64,000 bases of DNA, from contig PGYR01000009.1 in assembly GCA_002839765.1 (NCBI GenBank), positions 1 to 64,000 of the forward strand. Direction: 5' to 3'. The translations under genes were made by a program, and so were the position numbers. A model generated the notes under the pieces. It was not told the origin of the DNA and searched no databases. It was given only the letters and a program-made list of their open reading frames with translations. Each line of letters begins with the position of its first letter. Position 1 is the first letter of the stretch. This DNA comes from Ignavibacteriae bacterium HGW-Ignavibacteriae-4 (GTDB lineage Bacteria; Bacteroidota; Ignavibacteria; Kapaibacteriales; UBA2268). Positions 26,989 through 34,915 of the stretch are shown here, piece by piece.

Positions 26989-29900
26989 ATGAAAAAAATA
27001 ATTGTCATATTACTCCTAAGTGTATTTGTACTAAAATCACAGAAGTTTGAAGATTTACAAGTAAAAAATCTGAAATTCAATCAAATTCAATCTGTATTCC
27101 AAAATGAATTGATTGGCAAAGGTGATACAGATACTTTGAAAGGATGGAAACAATTCAAGAGATGGGAATGGTTTTGGGAACAACGATTACGAGGAGAAGC
27201 TGATATTCCTAATGCAATGAATATCAAAAAATTGGCAGAATTTTATAAAGTTTTAGAAAAAACAAAGAATAGTTCTGTCCAATCTGTTACTTGGGAAAAA
27301 TATGGCCCTTTTAAAACACCTCAAAGTACAGGTAGATCACAAGGGGTTGGTAGAATTAACGATTTAGCTATTTCACCAACCAATGAAAACTATTTGATAG
27401 CTGGTTCCGCTTCTGGAGGAGCATGGAGATCAAGCGATGCAGGTAAATCTTGGATAGAAATAGATATGACTGACCAACTTTCTTTAGGAATATCTGATAT
27501 TGAGTTTGCACCATCTGACCCCAAAATAGTTTATTTGGCTACTGGTGACCCGGATGGGACATTAGGTTCAAATGCTTCATATTATTCAGTTGGACTTTTA
27601 AAATCCACAGATGCAGGTGTTACATTCAATGAAACAAGCATTTATTATGAATTAAGAGACAGTAAAATTATAAATCGTGTTTTAATCCATCCTTCGAATC
27701 CAAATATTGTATTGATATCTTCTCAAGAAGGAATTTTTAAATCTATAGATGGTGCTAAAACATGGGTTAAAGTCTTTAGTACAACAACAATTAATGATAT
27801 GCAATTCCACCCTACAAACCCAAGTATAATTTATGCCAGCTCTATGAATTTTTCGGGTATTAATGGTATTTATAAGTCAACAAATAGTGGTGATTCATGG
27901 GATTTGATTCATCAAGTTAGTAGTACTCTTAGAACACAAATAGCTGTTACTCCAGATGCTCCTAATAATGTGTACTTACTATCATGTGCAATGCATAGAG
28001 GGTTCTTAAATTTTGAACTTTCAACTAATGAAGGTAATACTTTTAGTGAAATAGCGACGCAGGCTTCAGTTGGAAATTTGCTTGGATGGTATAATGGAAC
28101 TGACTATAACAAAGGTCAAGGAACCTATGATCTAGCAATAGCTGTAAACCCAAAGAATAAAAATGAAATTTATATTGGTGGTGTTGATATTTGGAAATCA
28201 CTTAACGGCGGACTGAGCTGGAATCTACATACAAGTTGGTATGGAGGTTATAACCGACCTGAAATACACGCTGACCAGCATCATTTAATCTTTTCTAAGA
28301 CTGGAGATAAACTTTACGCTTCGAATGATGGTGGAGCTTATAGAAATTCAGTAGGTACAGATTCTTGGGATGAACTCAATAATGGAATGGATATCACTCA
28401 GTTTTATAGACTTGGAGTATCGCAATCTTCTCCTTTTGATGTAATATCGGGGAGTCAAGATAATGGAACTTCTCGATTTGACAGTCAAAATTGGAGTAAG
28501 TCTCATGCAGGTGACGGAATGGAATGTGCTATTGACCCGACAAATGATAAATATGTATATGTCTCATTGCCCCTTGGAGATTTGAGAAGATCCACCAATG
28601 GTGGAAACAGCTTTTCAGATATGTTTAACACGGATTTATCTGAAGCTTATGGTTCAAGAGAAAGAGGTGGGTGGGTTACTCCCTATGTTATAAGTTACTC
28701 AAACCCAAAAAATATTTATGCAGGTTATTTGAATGTCTGGAAAAATACTAATTATGGGAATAAAAATAGTTGGACCAAAATCTCTGATTTCGGAAAAGAC
28801 TCTACTTTGACTTTGGTCGCTTTAGCTGTCTCTGTAAAAGATGAAAATTTCATTTACGCTGCTACTAATGGTGTACTAAGACGTACTACAAATGGAGGTA
28901 AAGATTGGGAAGTAATAAATCTATCTTCTAATTCAATTACTTATATCGCAATAAATCCTGATAATCCATATCAGATTTACATTACAAAATCTGGTTTTAA
29001 GAACAATGATAAAGTACTTTTCTATAATGGAATAGAATGGAAAGATATTAGTGGTAATTTACCAGCAGTTCCTATTAATACGGTTGTTATAGAAAATCCT
29101 AATAAAAACTCTATTTACGTTGGTACGGATTTAGGAGTATTCTATTCTGACTTGAATTCGGGTTATTGGAAAAAACTAGAAGGTGAAATGCCAAACACAG
29201 TAGTTAATGAATTAGAAATACATAAGAATTCTGGAAAGCTTTATGCTGCAACTTATGGTAGGGGTCTATGGCGTACTGATTTGCTTGGGTGTGAATCTGT
29301 CAATTTACCTATTACTATAATTGGTGATTTAGAGTTTTGCGAAGGGGATTCTGTAATAATTGAATCAAAAAATAATCAGTCCGCATATCTTTGGAATACA
29401 GGTGAAACAACTAAACGTATAGTGGTCAAAGAATCTGGCAATTATGTACTTACTAATCCAACAGGAAGCTATTGCGTAGATAAATCAAATATTGTAAATG
29501 TAAATGTTCTTTATAAAGATGAATCAATAATATCTATACCTGATGGAAACACTATCTGTAGTAATAAGGAATCAGTAAGACTTTCAGCACCATTTAATTA
29601 TAGTAATATAGAATGGTCAACAGGGCAAAAAGTAAAATTTATTAGTGTTACAGAATCTGGTAAATTTGCAATAGTAGCTACTAATAATAAAGGTTGTGAA
29701 GTAAGAGATACAATAGAAATATTCAAATCGTCACTTAAAAACGATATTGAAATCTTCCAATCTGGTGATATTTTGACTGTTCCAGAAGGATATAAATATT
29801 TTTGGTTCTTGAATGATACTTTAATTGAAAATAGTACAACTAATAAAATTAACATTACTAAATCTGGAATTTATAAAGTTGAAATCACTGATGAATATGG

Positions 29901-30201
29901 TTGTAAAGTAATTCCCAAAGTAGTGGAAGTACTAAGCAGTGTAAAATCAATTTCAGATAATAAGAATATAAAAATCTATCCAACTGAAACAAATGGTATA
30001 GTAAATATTATTTTTAATGATCCTTCATTATATAATGCTAATATTGAATTATACAATATACTTGGTGTTAAGTTAATTGAATTGACTAATAGTAACTCTT
30101 CTATAAATAAATTAGATTTAACTAATTATTCTAGGGGAGCCTATATCATAAAAATAATTGATGAGAATAGTTCTTATTTCCAAAAAATAATATTGAAATA
30201 A
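26989..30201 (+). CDS. T9SS-secreted Asp-box beta-propeller protein, second copy
   Basis: A 1070-residue paralogue of the preceding gene with the same order: signal peptide (MKKIIVILLLSVFVLKSQ), a W-x-x-F-K-R-W-E-W-F-W box shared with the first copy, an Asp-box propeller (STNSGDSWDL, SLNGGLSWNL, STNGGNSFSD and others), two Ig-like modules and a C-terminal sorting domain ending SSYFQKIILK. The pair arose by tandem duplication and has since diverged widely. Its TAA overlaps the ruvA ATG by one base, so secreted-protein and DNA-repair genes share a transcript. Confidence 0.88.
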   Translation: MKKIIVILLLSVFVLKSQKFEDLQVKNLKFNQIQSVFQNELIGKGDTDTLKGWKQFKRWEWFWEQRLRGEADIPNAMNIKKLAEFYKVLEKTKNSSVQSVTWEKYGPFKTPQSTGRSQGVGRINDLAISPTNENYLIAGSASGGAWRSSDAGKSWIEIDMTDQLSLGISDIEFAPSDPKIVYLATGDPDGTLGSNASYYSVGLLKSTDAGVTFNETSIYYELRDSKIINRVLIHPSNPNIVLISSQEGIFKSIDGAKTWVKVFSTTTINDMQFHPTNPSIIYASSMNFSGINGIYKSTNSGDSWDLIHQVSSTLRTQIAVTPDAPNNVYLLSCAMHRGFLNFELSTNEGNTFSEIATQASVGNLLGWYNGTDYNKGQGTYDLAIAVNPKNKNEIYIGGVDIWKSLNGGLSWNLHTSWYGGYNRPEIHADQHHLIFSKTGDKLYASNDGGAYRNSVGTDSWDELNNGMDITQFYRLGVSQSSPFDVISGSQDNGTSRFDSQNWSKSHAGDGMECAIDPTNDKYVYVSLPLGDLRRSTNGGNSFSDMFNTDLSEAYGSRERGGWVTPYVISYSNPKNIYAGYLNVWKNTNYGNKNSWTKISDFGKDSTLTLVALAVSVKDENFIYAATNGVLRRTTNGGKDWEVINLSSNSITYIAINPDNPYQIYITKSGFKNNDKVLFYNGIEWKDISGNLPAVPINTVVIENPNKNSIYVGTDLGVFYSDLNSGYWKKLEGEMPNTVVNELEIHKNSGKLYAATYGRGLWRTDLLGCESVNLPITIIGDLEFCEGDSVIIESKNNQSAYLWNTGETTKRIVVKESGNYVLTNPTGSYCVDKSNIVNVNVLYKDESIISIPDGNTICSNKESVRLSAPFNYSNIEWSTGQKVKFISVTESGKFAIVATNNKGCEVRDTIEIFKSSLKNDIEIFQSGDILTVPEGYKYFWFLNDTLIENSTTNKINITKSGIYKVEITDEYGCKVIPKVVEVLSSVKSISDNKNIKIYPTETNGIVNIIFNDPSLYNANIELYNILGVKLIELTNSNSSINKLDLTNYSRGAYIIKIIDENSSYFQKIILK

Positions 30202-30797
30202 TGATTACTTGTATTAAAGGAAAACTAATCCAAAAATCACCAACATTTATTGTTATAGATGTTGGTGGTATAGGATATTTCTTAAATATATCGATGAATA
30301 CTTTTGAAAACCTACCATTGCTAGAAAAGGATGTATTCATTTATACAGAGATGATAGTCAGAGAAGATAGTATTACACTATATGGATTTCACTCAGAGAG
30401 CGAGAGACAATTATTTAGATTGTTAATCTCGGTTTCTGGAATAGGTCCTAAAAGTGGAATTGGAATTCTATCAGGTGTATCTCTAAATGAATTCAAATCT
30501 GCAATACTAACCGCAAATACGACATTGTTACAGAAATTACCAGGTATTGGTAAGAAGACAGCTGAGAGACTAATAGTAGAGTTAAAAGATAAATTTGCTA
30601 AGTTATCAATTCATGAAGAAGGTAGTATTTTACCAAGAAATGATTCAGTTGAAGAAGCAACACTTGCATTAGAAAGTCTTGGGTATAATAAATCTATGGC
30701 TAACAAGGCAGTTAATTCCGCATTAAAACAAATTGATAGTGATAATTACTCATCTGAGGATTTGATAAAATTAGCACTGAAATTCACTTTAAAATGA
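30201..30797 (+). CDS. ruvA: Holliday junction branch-migration protein RuvA
   Basis: Binds four-way DNA junctions and loads the RuvB helicase. The N-terminal OB fold starts MITCIKGKLIQKSPTFIVID. Two helix-hairpin-helix motifs are seen at SVSGIGPKSGIGI (about 74-86) and LPGIGKKTAERLI (about 111-123). The small C-terminal domain that contacts RuvB runs from about 150 to 198. Length is normal. ruvB and ruvC are not in the window. The stop overlaps the start of the HisA-like gene by four bases. Confidence 0.97.
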   Translation: MITCIKGKLIQKSPTFIVIDVGGIGYFLNISMNTFENLPLLEKDVFIYTEMIVREDSITLYGFHSESERQLFRLLISVSGIGPKSGIGILSGVSLNEFKSAILTANTTLLQKLPGIGKKTAERLIVELKDKFAKLSIHEEGSILPRNDSVEEATLALESLGYNKSMANKAVNSALKQIDSDNYSSEDLIKLALKFTLK

Positions 30798-31408
30798 TAT
30801 TAGCTATTCCTACAATTTACCTAGAGAAGGGTAAATCTAAATATTCTATCAGTGGATTACCTGGATTCGAAAAACTCGATTCAAGATTCAAAAATAATCC
30901 AATGGATTTAGCAAAACTATTTAGAGAAGAGAATAATAAGTCTATTTTAATTCAAATTGATGAAAGTGAAGAATCGCTAAATATGGTATTACAAGTGCGT
31001 GATTTGCTTGATATACCAATCCAATTGATAACAAAATCCAATAACAAATCGCTATTAAAAGAAATTTCAGAAGTAAATATTAGAAGGGTATTTGTACCAA
31101 TCGATAGCATATATACAATCCAATATTCTATTCCAACAATAAAATTATCTACAATTTCTGAATATGATTTGAATGAATACTCTAGAGTTATGATAGACTT
31201 CGAAAATACTCGACTTGAGAATATTGAGTATAAAGGGAAGGCAAAAATTTCAATTATTAACTCAATCTGTAATACCAAAGATTTAATACGAATGAATACT
31301 ATGAATACAAATATTGATAGCGTTTATCTCGGAAAAGAGTATTATGGAATTCATTTTGCTGGTCAATTGCTATGGAGAATAGCCGAAAAAGCACAATTTG
31401 CAATATAA
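30794..31408 (+). CDS. HisA/HisF-like TIM-barrel protein lacking the catalytic base
   Basis: A 204-residue protein that follows HisA in outline. It opens AIPTIYLEKGK (4-14) where HisA has PAID-L-x-x-G-K. Later pieces match in order: NPMDLAKLF (35-43), PIQLI (75-79), RRVFVPIDS (97-105) and, near the end, DSVYLGKEYYG where HisA has the second phosphate loop. The catalytic Asp of the first strand is Tyr9 and the GGGIR loop is lost (ITKSNNK, 79-85); D135 may correspond to the second catalytic Asp. About 40 residues are missing compared with HisA. It is unlikely to be the histidine-pathway isomerase. The ATGA overlap ties it to ruvA. Confidence 0.55.
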   Translation: MILAIPTIYLEKGKSKYSISGLPGFEKLDSRFKNNPMDLAKLFREENNKSILIQIDESEESLNMVLQVRDLLDIPIQLITKSNNKSLLKEISEVNIRRVFVPIDSIYTIQYSIPTIKLSTISEYDLNEYSRVMIDFENTRLENIEYKGKAKISIINSICNTKDLIRMNTMNTNIDSVYLGKEYYGIHFAGQLLWRIAEKAQFAI

Positions 31409-31453
31409 ATTCTGAACAATTCTATAAAATTTCAAAAAAAATTGTATTTTGCA

Positions 31454-31482
31454 AAGGTTTTATAACAATATTTTAAAACCTT
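31454..31482. other. Inverted repeat upstream of nuoG
   Basis: AAGGTTTTA (31454-31462) and TAAAACCTT (31474-31482) form a perfect nine-base inverted repeat around an 11-base loop. It lies between the HisA-like gene and nuoG. There is no T run after it, so it is a poor terminator; an operator or leader hairpin of the nuo genes is as likely. Confidence 0.4.
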
Positions 31483-31510
31483 AATAATTATATAATCTGG
31501 AGAAGGTAAA

Positions 31511-33310
31511 ATGCCTCAATTTGAATTTGATGGCCAGCTTATAGAAACAAAGCCCGGAAAAACAATAATCGAAGCGGCTTATGACAATGGGATTGATGTT
31601 CCACATTTCTGTTGGCATCCTGAATTATCAGTTGCTGGTAATTGTCGTATGTGCTTAGTTCAGGTTGGGATGCCTGCTAGAGATAGGGAAGGGAATTTTG
31701 AATTTGATGAAAATGGTAATAAAAAAATAAACTTTATTCCTAAGTTACAAATAGCTTGTGGGTCACCTGTCCAAGACGGTATGGTTGTAAAATCTATTTC
31801 TGATGAAGCAATAGAAGGTCAAGAAGCTGTAATGGAATTCTTGCTTATTAATCATCCGCTTGATTGTCCAATATGTGACGAGGCTGGAGAATGTAAATTA
31901 CAAGAATACTCATTCAAGCACTCATCTGGGCAAAGTAGATTCGAAGAAGAGAAGAATCATAAACCTAAGCGTCAAGTTTGGGGTCCGAATGTAGTTTTCG
32001 ATGCTGAAAGATGTATTTCTTGTTCAAGATGTATAAGATTTGCACAAGAAGTTGCAAAACAAGATGTACTAACATTTGTTCAAAGAGGCGACCATGTAAC
32101 AATTGAATTGTTCGATGGTACTACATTTGACTCTCCTTATTCTATGAATGTCATTGATATATGTCCTGTAGGAGCTTTAACTAGTCCTGATTTTAGATTC
32201 GAAGCTAGAGTATGGGAGCTTTCTTCAAATGAAAGTATCTCTCACTTCGATGGTACAGGTACTAATATAAACCTAGGTGTACGTAATAATGAAATTATGC
32301 GAATAACTCCACGTAACAATATGTATGTGAATAAATATTGGGTTAGAGATGATGCTAGATTGAGTTATGATTTCGTTAACAAGAACCGTGTTACAACTCC
32401 ATTAATTAATAAAGATGGTATATTAGAAGAAGTAGAATGGGAAGAAGCTATTAAATTTTCTGCTAGCAAATTAGATAATTTCAAAGGTGATCAGATAGTT
32501 TTTGTTGCGTCTTCTAAAGCAACAAATGAAGATAATTATATATTCAATAAGTTTGCTTCTGAAATAGCTAATACTCAGAATGTAATTTACTTTGCACATA
32601 GTGACGATTCTCGTAAAGATGATTTATTAGGTGTTTCAGATATGACTCCTAATACAAAAGGTGTTGAAGAGCTAGGTTTAGGTAAAGAATCTAATATCAA
32701 AGCAGAAGAATTAGCATCTAAATTGAAAAATGGCGAAATTCGTGCTATGTATGTAATGGAAGAAGACTTTGAAGATTATCCAGAAATATTAGAACAATTG
32801 GGTAATTTAAGTTTCCTTGCAGTACATTCTTATAACTCAAATAAGAAAATTAATAGTTTTGCTGATGTGGTACTTCCAGCATCAACTTTTGCTGAAATAG
32901 AAGGTACTTATACTAATCTAAAAGGTAGAGTCCAACATTTTACTCCAGCATTAGTTACTAAAGAGAACTACAGATTTATGGGTATGAAGATGAGTAGGTT
33001 AGACAAATTTGGTGCAGATAATGACCGTTGGACTAATCACGAAATTAGAGACTCAAAACAAAGCTGGAAAATACTCCAAAAAATAGCTAGAGAATTGGGT
33101 AATGATTGGAACTACACTAAATCATCTCAAGTTTTTGATGAATTAGTAGGAGTTTACACTAATTTCAATGATATGGATTATAATAAACTTGATGAATTTC
33201 AAGGTTTAGTATTAGGAAAAGGAAACAATCCTGATCCTAAAGAAGTAAATTATATTTCACATTATTTGAAACCACAACAAACACAAAAAATAGTTAAATA
33301 TAAAGGCTAA
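31511..33310 (+). CDS. nuoG: NADH-quinone oxidoreductase subunit G
   Basis: Iron-sulfur subunit of respiratory complex I. Cluster ligands seen: C34, C45, C48, C83 (2Fe-2S); H115, C119, C122, C128 (the His-Cys3 4Fe-4S cluster); C168, C171, C174, C218 (4Fe-4S). The molybdopterin-like domain after residue 225 has no extra cysteine motif and is short: total length 599 against roughly 700-900 in many bacteria. An unusually good ribosome-binding site, GGAGAAGG (31499-31506), precedes the ATG. nuoH follows after seven bases. The other nuo genes are not nearby, so the operon is split in this genome. Confidence 0.95.
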   Translation: MPQFEFDGQLIETKPGKTIIEAAYDNGIDVPHFCWHPELSVAGNCRMCLVQVGMPARDREGNFEFDENGNKKINFIPKLQIACGSPVQDGMVVKSISDEAIEGQEAVMEFLLINHPLDCPICDEAGECKLQEYSFKHSSGQSRFEEEKNHKPKRQVWGPNVVFDAERCISCSRCIRFAQEVAKQDVLTFVQRGDHVTIELFDGTTFDSPYSMNVIDICPVGALTSPDFRFEARVWELSSNESISHFDGTGTNINLGVRNNEIMRITPRNNMYVNKYWVRDDARLSYDFVNKNRVTTPLINKDGILEEVEWEEAIKFSASKLDNFKGDQIVFVASSKATNEDNYIFNKFASEIANTQNVIYFAHSDDSRKDDLLGVSDMTPNTKGVEELGLGKESNIKAEELASKLKNGEIRAMYVMEEDFEDYPEILEQLGNLSFLAVHSYNSNKKINSFADVVLPASTFAEIEGTYTNLKGRVQHFTPALVTKENYRFMGMKMSRLDKFGADNDRWTNHEIRDSKQSWKILQKIARELGNDWNYTKSSQVFDELVGVYTNFNDMDYNKLDEFQGLVLGKGNNPDPKEVNYISHYLKPQQTQKIVKYKG

Positions 33311-33317
33311 ATAGAAT

Positions 33318-34382
33318 ATGAGCGATTTAACGTTTACACTAGTTGAATTTGGAATAAAAGCGGCTATTATTATTAATATAGTATTAGTAATGGCATCCGT
33401 AGAAGTTTATTTAGAAAGGAAAATTTCGGCTTGGATTCAAAATCGAGTTGGTCCGAATAGAGTTGGACCTTTTGGACTTTTACAACCAATAGCTGATGTT
33501 ATAAAGCTATTCATGAAAGAGGATTTAGTTCCTAAAGCCGCTCATCAAGGTTTTCACCGTTTAGCACCATTGCTTACTCTTGCGGTAGCTATTGGTGTAT
33601 ATGCTGTTATTCCTTACGCTCACTATGTAACAATAGGGGAGAGAACAGTTTACTGGGGTATAGCACCAAATATTAATATTGGTGTTCTCTTTATTTTGGC
33701 TATGACTTCGATAGGTGTATATGGAATTACACTTGCTGGTTGGGCATCTAACTCTAAGTATTCTCTACTTGGTGGATTACGTTCTGCCGCTCAAATGATT
33801 TCTTACGAACTTTCGATGGGATTATCATTAATAGGAGTAATCCTAATTACTGGTACACTTAATTTGAATGAAATTATTATATTCCAACGAGATGCTTGGT
33901 TTGGTCTTAGATGGTTAGTTTTCTTACAGCCATTAGGATTCATAATATTCTTAGTTGCATCATTTGCTGAAACTAACAGAACTCCTTTCGATTTGCCAGA
34001 AGCCGAGCCAGAACTTGTTGGCGGTTACAATACTGAGTATAGTGGAATGAAATTCGGTATGTTTTTCCTTGCCGAGTATGCTAATATGGCAACGGCATCA
34101 GCATTTATTGCGTTACTGTATTTTGGTGGATGGAGTTTACCTTTTCCTGAATTTTGGGATTCACTTGGATTAATAGAAGGAACATGGACTAGAGCTATAT
34201 TACAATTCGGTTCATTCTTTACGAAACTAATGTTCTTTATTGTTTTCTTTATTTGGGTACGATGGACTGTACCTAGATTCAGATATGATCAACTTATGAA
34301 TTTGGGGTGGAAAGTATTATTACCACTTTCAATCATTAACTTATTTGTAACAGCAGCAGTTATTATATTCTTCGGTTTATAA
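33318..34382 (+). CDS. nuoH: NADH-quinone oxidoreductase subunit H
   Basis: Membrane subunit of complex I that forms part of the quinone site. About eight hydrophobic segments are present. The family's loop motifs are intact: NRVGPNRVGPFGLLQP (about 42-57) and ETNRTPFDLPEAEPELVGGY (about 219-238). Length (354) is typical. It lies between nuoG (seven bases) and nuoI (22 bases) on the same strand. Confidence 0.97.
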   Translation: MSDLTFTLVEFGIKAAIIINIVLVMASVEVYLERKISAWIQNRVGPNRVGPFGLLQPIADVIKLFMKEDLVPKAAHQGFHRLAPLLTLAVAIGVYAVIPYAHYVTIGERTVYWGIAPNINIGVLFILAMTSIGVYGITLAGWASNSKYSLLGGLRSAAQMISYELSMGLSLIGVILITGTLNLNEIIIFQRDAWFGLRWLVFLQPLGFIIFLVASFAETNRTPFDLPEAEPELVGGYNTEYSGMKFGMFFLAEYANMATASAFIALLYFGGWSLPFPEFWDSLGLIEGTWTRAILQFGSFFTKLMFFIVFFIWVRWTVPRFRYDQLMNLGWKVLLPLSIINLFVTAAVIIFFGL

Positions 34383-34404
34383 TCTAAATTAAAAAAGTGA
34401 TAAA

Positions 34405-34905
34405 ATGAATAACACAAAAAATACAGAAGCAGAAAGACTAACATTTTGGGAAAAAATGTATATCCCAGAAATTGCTCGTGGTCTTGGTATTACACTTAGA
34501 CAAATGTTTAAACCGAAAGACTTCGTCAGACAGTATCCTGAACAAAGATGGGAACCAACAGGCTCATTTAGAGGTAGACCAGTATTGGTTGAGGAAGATG
34601 GGGGAGAACGTTGTGTTGCGTGTGGACTTTGTGCGAGAGTTTGCCCAGCATTGGCTATAGAAGTACAAGCAGGTGAAACACCTTTAGAAAAGGAAAGATA
34701 CCCAGAAAAATTTGAGATAAATATGCTTCGTTGTATATTCTGTGCATTTTGTGAAGAAGTATGCCCTGAAGAAGCAATTGTAATGAGCAAGGACTACGAA
34801 ATAGTTTATACTAGTCCTCAAGAAGCAATATTGGGCAAAGAAGAACTTCTTGTACCCAAAGCAAAACTTCAAGATAGACTTGAGTTTTTAAGACAATATA
34901 AATAG
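34405..34905 (+). CDS. nuoI: NADH-quinone oxidoreductase subunit I
   Basis: Carries the two 4Fe-4S clusters (N6a, N6b) of complex I. Ligands are C70, C73, C76, C80 ([15 protein letters not shown]) and C110, C113, C116, C120 ([14 protein letters not shown]). Length (166) is normal. It ends the nuo segment; a Lon-like protease gene rather than nuoJ comes next, after ten bases. Confidence 0.97.
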   Translation: MNNTKNTEAERLTFWEKMYIPEIARGLGITLRQMFKPKDFVRQYPEQRWEPTGSFRGRPVLVEEDGGERCVACGLCARVCPALAIEVQAGETPLEKERYPEKFEINMLRCIFCAFCEEVCPEEAIVMSKDYEIVYTSPQEAILGKEELLVPKAKLQDRLEFLRQYK

Positions 34906-34915
34906 TGCAGATGAA

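Noticed and set aside
34389-34790. 133-residue minus-strand frame over nuoI
   Set aside because: nuoI has all eight cluster cysteines; the opposite frame has no family features.
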